A stretch of 64,000 nt of DNA from Medicago truncatula (Eukaryota > Streptophyta > Magnoliopsida > Fabales > Fabaceae). The notes under the pieces were generated by a model that saw nothing but the letters and a program-made list of their open reading frames with translations, was not told the DNA's origin and searched no databases. Where the stretch lies: assembly GCF_003473485.1 (NCBI RefSeq), contig NC_053047.1, positions 1,875,001 to 1,939,000 of the forward strand. Reading direction: 5' to 3'. Position numbers and translations under genes: made by a program. Shown here piece after piece: positions 37,185-49,425 of this stretch (position 1 is its first letter; each line of letters opens with the position of its first letter).

Positions 37185-37625
37185 AATCCTCCATCATCTT
37201 CTTCCCTGAAAAGAAACATCAATTCCCAAATTCGAAACCCTAGATTCCAAAATCAATTTCCAATAAAACCCTAGATCAAGCTAAGATCTCATATTACAAC
37301 ACACCATGATTGAAAATTCGAAAGAAAATCGATCGAATTGAAATGAATTAGGGATTAATTAAGGTTTGGTGGATTTTTCTAGGGTTTTGTGTGACGAAAA
37401 AAAGGGGATTTTTTTGAGGGATTTTTGGTGTGAAATTGATGGTTGTAGATTGAATCTATAGATAGATCGATGAGGGAATTTTGATTGTTGTGAAAATAGA
37501 GAAAATCTGAGAGATTTTCTGCGAATGAATCGCGATGGTGATGAGAGAGAAAGTTGTGAGAGAGAGAAGAGTGAGAATCGCGAAACGGTGAAGATTTTGA
37601 GACAATAATAATATTTTGTGACAAA
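37185..37625 (-). promoter_or_regulatory. Leader and core promoter region of the SUO-like gene, with an upstream ORF
   Basis: CT-rich on the transcribed strand with ctctctctc tracts and several tctagggtttt motifs (interstitial-telomere-like boxes common in plant leaders). An upstream ORF of 8 codons (ATG at 37307, stop at 37281; MVCCNMRS) lies in the presumed leader and could lower translation of the main ORF. The 81-codon frame 37379-37624 is low complexity and not called. Transcript extent is inferred. Confidence 0.45.
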
Positions 37626-39082
37626 ATTTTCGGTTTTTTTTTTTTTGTGTAGTTATATATAATTTTTATTTAGGTTAATTGCAATCTTGGTCGTGTATTA
37701 TGTTTAATTTACAATTTTGGTTTATTTGTTTTTAAAATGCTATGATTTTTTTTTTTACATTATGGATTTTAATGATGTTGTAAATGAGATGTTTATATGA
37801 CAATTCGAGTACGATGATGATGTCTTGTTTTATGTAAGTAGATTTTCTCGAGTAGAATCTCAACTCTTTTGTTTACTTCGAGTAAATTCTCATTTAACAA
37901 TTCGTTTTTATTTGAAGAGATCTTCTTCTGTTAAATTTTTCTCTAGTAAAATCATGGTTACCTGTTTTTCTTATTAGTTGTTTAAAACATTGAAAAAAAA
38001 TTGAACGCAAGATAAATTTATGGACTTTTCTATAGTGAAAATTTCACAAGAGAGGATTCAAAACGATTCTTATGAAATCAAAATATATATCGTAAAATCA
38101 TAGGGTAGTTTTGATATATATTTTTATTACAAAGAAGACCGAAGTCCGAGATTGTCTTGATTTTAGTTAATCCAAAGTCAGACAAAATATATTATATTTT
38201 AGATATATGTATTTGTGGTTTAATGTTAATGATGTCATCGATATCGATGAGATTTTTATGTGTCAGTTGTGTTGATGATGACATTCTTGGTAAATAAATT
38301 CTCACCTAACAATTCATTTTTATGTTACTAAAATATGCATCAGAGTGTATCATTGAACAACTACAATTGAAATTTGAACTCACAAGACAAAACTATGTTG
38401 CATTAAGTTTGAATTTGACTGAAGATGTTCATCTGATAATTTTAACATTATCAATTAAATTAAATCTCATAAGTTATTTAAGTTTTCTTTTTTAAAAAAC
38501 TATATATTTTTAGTTTTATTAAGACCATAAAACATGGGCCTGCTAAACGATGTCGTTTGATGCTTTCGTAACATTCACGTGGCTCATTTGCGTATTACGT
38601 GCGTGCTTTTTACCTCATTGTCGTGCCTACGCAATGCCTAACCCCGTTTTATATTATAGTACTACTAAATGTGATGTACTCCATTTTGTTTTGACAAAAA
38701 GAAATAGTAAATAGTTAAATACCCTTTTTAAGGAAATTAAATTACCCATAAACTGTTACTTTTTTTAAGGACCTCTTAGTGTGTGTTTTTAGAGGTGTTA
38801 CTTATTGTATTTGTTGATAATTAGACTATTTTTTGAAATAAATTGTACTATTAATTGTTTTTTTAAGTAACAAATGAAATTACATAGCGACGGATCAAAA
38901 CTCATCAACATAAAATGTGTCAAAAATAAAAGGTTAAGAAAATAATTGCAATGTCACATGTGACGTTGTATGGGTATGGTTATGATGAAAAAGATTATTC
39001 ATTGTAATTAGCCTTCTAAATTTTTCTTACCATAAAAGGTGAAAGGGTTTAGATCTCGGCAAATGTTGAACGTAGATAAATA

Positions 39083-39207
39083 CTTCCCCCGTCCTAAAAT
39101 ATAAGTAAAAGTTGGTCAATAAAAATTAATGCATTTAGTTTAAAATTTATACCAAATATATTAACTTATGTTGACTGATTTTTATTTACATTTTAGGACG
39201 TAGGGAG
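39083..39207. mobile_element. Short Stowaway-type MITE
   Basis: Ends CTTCCCCCGTCCTAAAAT and, inverted, CTCCCTACGTCCTAAAAT, with TA on both sides (39081-39082, 39208-39209). 125 bp, AT-rich and non-coding. Confidence 0.8.
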
Positions 39208-41907
39208 TATAAATAAATAAATGGATGAAATAAGTCTTAAATGAATTGAATACAATGAAAAATGTTAAATTATGGAACTAGTAGAAAGATAAAAGAAGGT
39301 CAAATACAAAACTTAACCATTATTCTATAAGAGTGTATCAAAGGAAAAGAAAGTAGTAAGTGAGTAACTTCTTTGATCTTCTTTATACTCTTCTTGTCAA
39401 TCAAAGCTCCTTTTTATAGAAGAAGATCAAGAGAATTTTTTTTTGTTATGTTTATTCTCTTAATTGTTAGATCAAGTTAGCATGTCTCTTTTCTCTTACC
39501 AATTTTATTGATTCCACTTTGACCACTTAACTTTACTTCTATTAACTTTACTTCTATTTATATTATAACACAAGGTTCAAAGTTTTCTTTTTATTTTTAA
39601 TACGGATATGGATAGTATTGATTATTTTATACGATTCTTTTTATTTTCATCTAAATTCTTTAAAATTGGTTTACCTCATTTGATCATTTTATTGTTGTAT
39701 TTGAACAACTTACATGAATTTCTTAAACAATACGATTAAGTCACTTGTTAAAATTGACCGAATCGAATCAAAAATTAAATTGACCATGCAATTGAACCGA
39801 TACAAAGAAACTTCAATAGTGCACATAGAGGTAGCTTGTTAAATGTAAGATTTATAAGTGTTGGATGTTACTTAATAACCAACTTTGAGTAATTTCATGA
39901 CACTTAAAAGCAACTTTATTCACCTTCATGATATTATAGAAATTATCTCTAACTTTCAAATGACCTATTTTTTTATCTCAAAATGGCAGTTTTAAGTCTA
40001 GATATTGTCTTCAATACTAGTTAACCTAAGTAATTGTTAGCATTTCCCAATATAATATATCACCTTAAATTTGTAGTTCTTTTAACTATCCTAAAAGGTT
40101 GAATTTGAATTTTCTATGAAGAATAGAGTTGTAGATTTTTTTTATTTGCTTTCAAGTCAGATAAAGAACATCTTATTTTAATAGATCTACTAGATTGTTT
40201 TTTTGATAGGTTGTATTATTTCTTATAACTTAGATACTTTTTTAGGGGTTCTGATAACTTAATACTTCTTCATGTATTTAAATTGCAAGGTATGTTAACA
40301 ATGTGTTTTTATTATTTGGTATTTATAAAATATTTATTTTTAAATAATATCAATTTAGAACAAATATATTATCTTAATAAGTACAATCATGTATTATATT
40401 ATGAAAATACTTTAAACGGATATAGTGTTTTATATTCTGTTTACTATACACACCCCTTGTTTCTTTGTGTTCTCTTTTACTTGTGGACCCTTTTGTTTTA
40501 TTAGGCCATACTTCGTTTCCTTGTCCTCTAGTCTGTTTACTTGCAGCACCTCCGTTGTCTAGCTTACTGCACCTCCACTTTCTTACTTAAAGACTTGATA
40601 TTTGCACCCTGTTTCTCCTCTATTTCTATTTGTGCACCCCTTAGTTTTTCTCACCATATTAATTATACATACCTAATATTCTACTCTCCTTCCTCAACGA
40701 TTTTGGTTTTCATTATTCTCCTCTACAAAGTTGGTGCTTTTTCTTCATTTTGTTTCTCTTGCTCACCACATGAACCATTCCTTAATTTTGTTTCTACTCT
40801 CCACTTTCTTCTTTGAATTTCTTGACATGATTCTCATCATATTCCTTTTCATGCATCTTCTTAATTTCTCATAGTTTTCTTTTTCCTCCTCTTCTTCTTT
40901 CTCAATCTCCTCTTCCTCTTCTTTTCTCTCATGCCTTTCTTCTATCTCTCCCTATTTTTTTCTTCATTTTCCATCATCCATGAATAATGATAATTATTCT
41001 TTAAGAATCTACAACATGAGTCAAATTAGTTTTATTAGTTATTAAAGTTCATTTTTAAGAACACTTAATCTATTTAAAAGAAGTAATTTGACTCATGTTT
41101 GAACTTCTTAGATACTAAAGTAGCATTAGTTTAGATATTTCTCTATAATTAAAGTACAAAATATAAGAGTTGATGTTTTTTTTTTAAAATATTCTTTTGG
41201 CTGTACATAAATAAAATAAAATAAAATAAAATATAACATCATAAGATAGTGAGTGTTCTAAGATTCTTCCATGCTTCTTCTATAGAACAACATCCACAAA
41301 ATAAGCAAACCTGTATTTCACTTTTGGCCAAGCAAAAAGCCTTGATAGTGTGCAGTGAAATTTATTAATTTTTTTGGTATTATGATTCCTGCAACTGCAG
41401 ACCAGAACATATACCTCTTTAACACACAAACCAAAACAACCATATTATAGTACAAAAAAAATCCAATTACATGTCACCACCACTTGGTCCACCACAACAA
41501 TTTTGGAATGCCCTTATGTCATGTACGGTTTGATAGTGAAAACACACATAACATATGCACCATGCAGCCAGCTTAGCTAATCAAAAGGGTATCCACCATC
41601 CATGTGTGAATTTCAAATTTGAAAAACATGCATAATCTTAGGCCTAATTATCTATTATTAACTTTTTTTTGGTACAACTATTATTATCTATTATAGGACA
41701 GAATTGGACCATAACAGAATTTAGGTCTATATTTGACACAATAATATGATAATATCATCATATTTTTTTAGGTAAACCAGATATTCCAAGTCCAGAGAGA
41801 ATATAATTATTTGTAGTATTTCTATTTATTTAAATGGTTTAGATTGATCTCTTCTATGCACATCAATCCAAGATTGGATTTGTGATAATATAGTAACTTT
41901 GCTCCTT

Positions 41908-41995
41908 TTTTTTTTTTTTTTATGGTCGAGGTTTGAACCTCAAACCTTACATATATTATGCATTGTCATACCAACTGAGTTAAGCTCACGAGGAG
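41908..41995 (-). mobile_element. Truncated tRNA-derived SINE with 16-bp target duplication
   Basis: On the minus strand: cgtgagcttaactcagttgg...gcataatatatgtaaggttt, gaggttcaaacctcg, then a poly-A tail (poly-T at 41908 on +). It is flanked by agtaactttgctcctt at 41892-41907 and 41996-42011. It lacks the usual 3' body, so the tail was added directly after the B box region. Confidence 0.8.
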
Positions 41996-43249
41996 AGTAA
42001 CTTTGCTCCTTATTTAAGTTTATTCAATTACAATTTTTGCATATATTAAAAGAATAATTGTGTATTTAATGTGTCTAAATTTTATGATTTTCACATATAC
42101 TAAAAAAAAAAGTGTATTTAATGTGTTCAATTATTGTATGATTTTTTTCTAAATTATTTTTAAAAAAAAAAATAAATATTCAGTAATTTTAAATATAATT
42201 AAAGAGAATTTATATTTTGGAACAAATTAATGTGACACTTAATAAACTTAAATATCAGTTTTAGTAAAAAAAAAAACTTGAATATCTCTTGACTATGTCA
42301 TCCCATATTGATGCAAGATTACCTCTTAATTATGTTGCACTATATTGGTTAAACATCACCTACATATGGTTAATTGGTTTTGTGACATTAGATTTTCATA
42401 TATGTGATCTATGATATGTCACATTCCAAACCCACTTTAGAAATGGAATAGCATACACTATAGTCAATATCATCACTCCTCACATGGTTTGTCTTTTCCT
42501 ACTTTGGTGTTTATGATATATGTTTGAAAGATTTGTTTGTGTATTGAGCTTTTGATAAAACCCATAAGAATTAGAAACCGTCCAAACCACACGGGTCTTA
42601 GATGTTGATGGAGGAAAGTGATTGATTATTTATGTTGTTGTTTTCTTTTGAGATGTTTATTTATATAATTTTCTACTATTTGTGACTGTTGAAAGCAACA
42701 TTTGGGAACGTATCTAAAACACTGTCCTCTATTTCTTTATTTTGATTAAGACATGCTAGTAGTAATTGTTTTTTATTTAGCTTTAAATAATAATTATTTA
42801 AGAGGAGTGGACAAGCATTACATGTTCTTTCGTGAGGTTAGGGGCAGCTGAGGTGATGATGGCCACATATGCATGTGGGATACCTGTTATGATTATGACT
42901 CATGTAAATCATAGTCCATTCATTTAAGATGAGAATAAATTGCATCATTCTACTAACTACTAATTCATAAACAAATAAATAGGGTTATGTACTTTGAAAT
43001 ATTCAAAAACATAAATTATTTGGTGGTAAATTATTATTGTTTGAATTAATGAAATTATTTGATTATAAAATTATAGTTTATTCTTGTGGAAAAAATATAA
43101 ATATTATTCAATGATTAGATTCATAAAAAGAATATTATATCTTTTGTAAAAAAAAATTATATCTAAATTTATTAGTATAATAACATGTCACATGGCACGG
43201 TTGCGCTTATGCCTTGAACACTTTTTTTTTTTGTTACAAACCTAAAAAA

Positions 43250-43790
43250 AAAGGAGAGAAAGAAAAAAACAACACTCCACTAAATTAAGTTCTTAGAGAG
43301 TTGGTTGAGAGTTCAAGAGAAGGGAAGGAATGGACCATGAAACCAATGTTAGAAGAAGCACAAAACTTAGCTAAAAAGTCAATAATATTTTTTCTTTTTC
43401 AAAGTGTGTGAGCGATGTGGGCCTTCCAATATTGATAGAGAATGTCTTTGATGTCTTAGATCAAAGTAGTATACTTGTGAAATCTTGGAGTTTAACCTTG
43501 AAGAAGTTTAACACAAATAGCAAAGTTTATGAAACAAAAAAACACCATGGTGATTCAACTACATAGCTAATGAAAGCCTCTAGTGAATTACATGAAGTTC
43601 AACATTAAGAATCTCATAGAATTTTGGGATGAACCTCGAGAAGCTTGAGATTCAAGAATCATAAAGGTGAAAAAGTAAATCACTAAAACCGACTTTGATA
43701 GGGTTGTCAAGGCAACTGCCATCAACATTGAGAACAATATAATCTTGATTGGAGGAATTCTATTTTACCCATCTGTCATGTCTCTCAAAC
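43250..43790 (-). pseudogene. Dead LINE-type RNase H-like domain
   Basis: The minus strand from 43745 reads DYIVLNVDGSCLDNPIKVGF, then decays through several stops (FIPKFYEILNVELHVIH is still visible) to about 43300. The VDGS and ILNVELHA-type motifs match the RNase H-like tail of plant LINEs, as at 15950-16935, but the copy is older. Upstream sequence to 44340 is too decayed to assign. Confidence 0.55.
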
Positions 43791-44345
43791 GGCTACCACG
43801 AAAAGACTCATGTTTATGATATGTTTGAAAGAGATGAAACAAGAAGTAATATTGCATGCTTAGTGAAGGATAGTTGTATTTGAGAAGCAAGTAGTGTTAC
43901 ATTTTTGCTAAGACCACCAAATTCAGAAAGTAAAAATTTGTCTGCTTATAACAGATAACCCCTCCTTAAGCCAAATGATAGGGTTCAAATTGGAAAAGTA
44001 CCTAATAAAGGGTGCATAATGCAATAGAGAATGTAAATCAATTATTTTTAGATGTTGGGCGGTCTATAATGCAATGGAGAAAAGACTACAATGTGGACAT
44101 AGTCCATTTGGACCAAATTGCGACGTTGTAGCAAAAACAAGGTTGGGATAAAATTGTTACATGTCAATCACACAATAAACTTGATCTTTTATAGAAGGTG
44201 AAAGCACCAGGTCTAAGACTAAGATAAAAATGTTACATTAAGATTTTTCTGACTCAAAAGTCAGGTGTAACCAAACCTTGGTAGTAAAATAATCATTAAT
44301 GTTATCAAACCAAAGGAGAGTATCTTCAATGTTTGGATTAAAGTG

Positions 44346-44733
44346 TGTAACGCTCGAGGCTGACAAGGACGAGGAGTGGTCGCCGATGCACAATGCATGA
44401 CAATGTGCGACTCCTGGTAGCTTCTAGGCAAACCAAATCACATCGGAATGAGTGGTACTACATCGGACCGAGCAGGTATGAGACTACATGGTTGGAAGAA
44501 GGCTTACAAGAATTGTTTGGTATTACATATCTAAACAAGATGCATCTTCTTTTCGGTAGCTCATTTCATAAGAACTTCACAGTTAAACATTATTGATTTG
44601 GAGTAGTTTTTGGATGGGTGACCTTCTGAAAAGTTTTCCGAAAAGCATGTGAGTGAAGACAAAGTACGCTGAAAAAACTCGTGTTGATTTGTGGGATCAG
44701 TCAACAATATTTAAAGTCAACTGAGATGTTACA
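44346..44733 (+). mobile_element. Cassandra-type TRIM LTR with embedded 5S rRNA-like sequence
   Basis: The LTR starts TGTAACGC and ends GATGTTACA, giving 388 bp with TG...CA ends inside a TGTAAC/GTTACA inverted repeat. Within it, about 44563-44640, the order 'cataagaacttcacagttaa', 'ggagtagttttt', 'ggatgggtgacc' and 'gaaaagttttcc' parallels the 3' half of plant 5S rRNA (box C promoter region included). Carrying a 5S-like segment in the LTR defines Cassandra elements. Two bases after the LTR is a primer-binding site (44736-44748). No second LTR follows within several kb, so this is a 5' remnant. Confidence 0.85.
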
Positions 44734-44735
44734 AG

Positions 44736-44748
44736 TGGTATTAGAGCC
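44736..44748 (+). other. Primer-binding site of the Cassandra remnant
   Basis: tggtattagagcc differs by one base from tggtatcagagcc, the complement of the initiator tRNA-Met 3' end used by Cassandra and many plant LTR elements. Its place right after the LTR fixes the element's orientation as plus. Confidence 0.8.
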
Positions 44749-45084
44749 AACATCTCCCACTACAATATTTTATTTTGAATTAGTCATTGTCCTAATTTCT
44801 TTTTATTTTGGCATAAAATACTATTTTAGTCTCCTATATATAACTCATTTAAATCGATTTTTAAATTTACAATTTTGACCTCTTAATTTTTAAAATATTG
44901 ACTTTTTCTCCATATATACAAGTTTAGATTCATTAAAATTTTACATTTTGAGATTGAATTTTTATAATATGTTAATAAGCCAGATAGTTATGTGAATGTG
45001 ACAACGACCAAACAATCGGTATGATAATGCTTAACTAGATTTTCATTTAAACACTAATTTTTTGTTTCATCAAAATATACATTT

Positions 45085-45210
45085 TTTTTTTATAAGAAGC
45101 TAAATTAGCACACCTAAATTGACACTAGAGAGAATCGAACATAAGATTTCGAAGAAGAACACACTCCCAGATCCAAACCAATACCATTAGACCAATCTAA
45201 GTGGGTTCAA
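45085..45210 (-). repeat. tRNA-like dispersed repeat fragment
   Basis: Sequence such as gagagaatcgaacataagat and ccattagaccaatctaagtg looks like inverted B-box and A-box remnants of a tRNA-derived repeat different from the main SINE family here. No ends could be set. Confidence 0.3.
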
Positions 45211-45314
45211 AATATACATTAACTTATATCACAAAAACAATCAAATTTATTATAAGACTCTTGTCAAAGTGAATTCTCACTAACAACTCACTTGCACGAC
45301 ATAAACTTAATTGT

Positions 45315-45552
45315 CATTTTTTTATGTCAAATGGTCTAGTGTTTTTTTTTTCTTTTCCTAAAACAAAGTTAACTATTATAATTAATCAACCAATATTAAA
45401 TCTAAGAAGGATAAGAATAAAAAATATGATGACTAGTTCAAGAAGTGGTTAAAAATTCACCTCTTAAAGTAAACATGTGATATGTTTAGGGTTTAAACTC
45501 TATCTTCCTGTATATATAATACAATATCTCTATCAACTGAGTTTAGCTCACA
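45315..45552 (-). mobile_element. Diverged tRNA-derived SINE
   Basis: On the minus strand: tgtgagctaaactcagttga, tagagatattgtattatata, then tttaaaccctaaac and a body resembling the 22003-22135 family. Possible target duplication gacataaacttaattg / gacataacttaattg (about 45299 and 45555), one base indel. Confidence 0.5.
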
Positions 45553-48500
45553 GACATAACTTAATTGCCACTTAACTATCTCACTTGTCAAATTAAAAAT
45601 TAACATCAAATGGATATGTGCAAATAAAATCAAACTATTTTAAGAATTAAGGGATGCATCCATGAATGAGACAAAATATGGGGATTAAAATTATATTCAA
45701 TCTCTTTTTTTTAACCTAAGACGTGTAAGATTGCTTAAGGTGTATATATCAATTGTCACTATCATTTGTCTTTTTATGAAAACTTAACTTAGTGGTATAA
45801 TCCTCCCTTCAGTCACAATCTACTAGTAATATATATGATGCATCACCATGGCCAGCATTTTCAGTAAATTTCAAAGTCTCTAATTAACAATCTAAGAAGA
45901 CAAAATGGAATGAAATTCTGGCTTGACATCAAAATACACGTCTCTTTCTTTCTTTTGCTAGTATTTTTTAGGGGGAAAATGTAGATTGATCTATCATCAT
46001 ATAAACAAAAATGTGAACATCACAATTTTTATATATCCTTGAAATGGTGATCCTTGGGCTAGTTTAAATTATACTCTAGCTGGCTAAATCAAGTAAAGAG
46101 GATCTATCAATAGCTCAAACCACATGACAAAGGTGAGAAAAATAATCAAAAGTGACCCAAATAAGATTGACAATTTTTTGTGTAGACTTGAAAATTGTTT
46201 CCTTAAGCATTAAGAGTCAAATCATTTATATTAAAATCAAAATTAAGACAAGGACAACAAGATTTGTGCAACTAAAGTCCATAGTATTACATATGTTAGA
46301 CGTTAGTGTAGGGGACATCAAAATACAATTAAGTGGGTTATTCCATAATTTATAAATCAATTTCCAATCTAAGCAAGAATTCTGTTTTATTGAATAGCTA
46401 CTATTTTGATTATGAATCATGTAGAAGTATTTTAAAATGAGATAATTTTAGTTTAACTTTAAAAAATAGTAAACAACAATTCAGTTTCTTTTGTAAAAAT
46501 AAAATAAAATAGTTTCTTGAAATTATAGAAAACAACACACAATTCCTTGAAATTATAGAAAACAACAAACAATTTATATTTTGAAATTAAAATAATTTAA
46601 AAATATTGAATTGTATTTGTTCATCTCAAATAATTTAAAAGATAGAATTTATGTTTTGCCAAATTATGAATTCTTTTGAATCAGTCAATTCTAATTTGTG
46701 TTAACTCTGATGTTCGCACAAAAAATAATCTTGGTAATTAAGAGTTCAGAAGAAGGTAAAAAAAAATCAGACTAAAAATTGTTTCGTCCAGTCTTTGGCG
46801 GATTTAGTCAAATTAATTGGTTACAATATTAATCCTTCAGTTAAGTTATGAACCTTGATAATCTTAAGTTCAGTCAGAAAGTAAGTAAATTCAAATAAAA
46901 AATTATTCCATTTAAAATGAAACTCCAATTCTTCTAAATAATTCGTCTTTCGTATAGATCATTAACCACTTGAAACAAATTGATTATTAAAATACTAATT
47001 TATTTATATATATTAGATAAAGTCAAGTTGATTTGACAAAATTGGAGTTGATGGGGGTGTGTGGTTGAGGTGGTGGATATTGAAAACGAAAGATATTGAC
47101 TAGTTATAGCAAGTGACAAATCATGATGATAATAATTATTATTGTGGACACGGAACTGCTTTTGATGCTCTCTTTATCATTTACTATATGCAATATATTG
47201 ATGCATGTCTCTATCACTAACATGGCTTTCGTTATTAGGGATTGTTCCTTAAGTCAGTTCTTGCTCCCCAAGGCATGGTGGCTCATCACTTTGGACCTCA
47301 CTTGTGGGCCAACGATATGAAGAGTTCAATTTACACTTGTCTCTTTTTATACAAGCCCATTGGGCCACATGGTTTTTCCTATTCAACAAATTTTCTTCGA
47401 AAATCGCTCTGCTGATCCTTTGTATCGTTCATTTTTGGATAATAACTTTATTAGAAGATGACTTCTAGTAAGGTTTGATGGCAGAAGAAACCTTACTAGA
47501 AGATGGATTCCGATGGATAGGGTGGGGAAGCAGAGCAACAAAAGGAGGGGGATGAGTCGCACCCATTTTCTTTTAGATCTGGTGCATGTTTGTATCCCGC
47601 AAAGACATGAGAAGAATCGAGTAACCATAATTTTGTAAAACCTAATCCATCGTGATACTAAACACACCAAATTTATATACATATCAGTAATCTTTATTTT
47701 TGTTATCAATCAATTGTAATTGTCAGATTATTTAAAACAAGATATACGATTGATTATGATGTATTGACTGTGATTTCTTTTTACTCTGACAATGTACTAT
47801 TAAAATTATACTTTTTAATTTTTTATTGCCTTTTTATCCCATACCTTAGACTTTGCAAGACACATAAATAAATAAATACTATACACATAGCACAATCATG
47901 ATAATGTTAGCTTTTGTCACTTTTTTGGAATGTGTCCCCATATGCTATGGTGTTTTCATTTAACACATTCTATATTGCATGATTGATTGTGGGCCCCAAA
48001 AAGTGAATAAAGTAAAATAGGATGACTCAACAAAACCATGAACATGATTGATGATAAATGATAACAATGTCTACTTTTGCCAGAGAAATTTAGATATGTG
48101 CTGACAACATAAGCAAATGCATGTGTGCCACTTACCACTTTTTATGAGTACAGAAGGAGTAACAAACTTTCCTTTTGGTTAACAAATTGAACAACTTTCA
48201 AGACATACTCAACATTTGAGGTCAGTGTCATAGCCATTTTTTATTTTTTATTATTTTCAAAAAGTTGGTCCTAGTCTTTTGTTTGGCCATAATGTCATAT
48301 GAATAAATGGCCTTAACTATATTGGTTTTGATGGTGAACCTTTGTGTGTGAAGAACAGAATTTGTATGGTAAGGAAAATAATTTTGTGTTTACTTTGATC
48401 CGCGATACGAGACCTATGAGAAGGACGCAGTCACACAGTTGAACGATCTCAGCCGATTGAGTAAGTGATATAGTTACGAGATTTTACTTTTTTTTTAAGC

Positions 48501-49305
48501 AAAGTTACGAGATTTTACTTGACAAGTTTGGATTTGATTTATATTGACTATTTTATTAACGTTAGATTTCTGAATATTTGTGCATTTTCCATTTTCATTT
48601 TGTTGTTTAGGTTAGGTTTGTTTTTCTAATTTCCTTGTTTAATAGTGTTACACAAATTAGGATGACTTTATAGAACACACATTTCTTCAAAATTCAAACA
48701 TAATTTTGATCTATTTTGGTGAATAAAAGTACTAGTAATAATTAAAACATTTCACAAAAGTCTTTACTTCAATTTTGTACAAAAAGTTACCAAACTGACA
48801 AAGCTTTATTCAATGTACACATTACTGACAAAGTTTCATACATTTCATAAACTATCAATTGAACCATCTATTGCACAGTTTACTTGACTCAACATGATAT
48901 TCTGTGTAAAGCTATTGATTTGGCTAATTGGCTATTATGCTTTTTTGGTTTTGGATTTTATGGTTTTTGAGTAAGCTTTTTATGAATCAATCACTGTTTG
49001 AATTTCATGTTTCAACACTGACATTAGTTTAAACTTCATTGAATCACTCCTTTTTGAAGAACATGCATTCCTATTTGGCTTGTTTCTGTGTATGTTAAAC
49101 TCAACATCATAGGATCCAAATATGTTTAGGGTTTTGTATTTGATGAGTTTCCTTAACCATATAACAAGTTTTTTTTAAGGATCTCCCTTGTGTAACTTAA
49201 ATGAAAAATCTTTCAATGTCTAACAAGTAATGTTTTAGAAACCGAATCGAACATTGAACTGGTAGATATTTGAGTCATGGTTCGATGACAATAAATCACT
49301 CGTAC

Positions 49306-49425
49306 CGAGATGAAATTGCAGCCAACCGCTCAAATAATTGAACTGTATATAGTGTTGGTATAACCTTCCAGTCCACTTTTATAAACGGTTCTGTTATTTG
49401 TGCGGTTGGCCGCAATTTCATCTCG
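49306..49425. repeat. Inverted repeat with 23-bp arms
   Basis: Arms at 49306-49328 and 49403-49425 match at 22 of 23 positions (core gagatgaaattgcagccaac). The segment gttggtataaccttcca also occurs twice in direct orientation (about 49353 and 49454). Probably a small decayed transposon. Confidence 0.6.

Larger units (their letters stand above)
37626..43240. other. Gene-poor stretch with small repeats
   Basis: No supported gene. 40490-40980 is strongly CT-rich without a convincing ORF. Around 41010-41100, acatgagtcaaatta and its exact inverse taatttgactcatgt form a stem with a loop of about 60 nt. The MITE (39083-39207) and the SINE (41908-41995) are listed separately. Confidence 0.4.

Noticed and set aside
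44563..44640. 5S rRNA gene
   Set aside because: Only a diverged 3' half is present and it lies inside an LTR with TG...CA ends followed by a primer-binding site.
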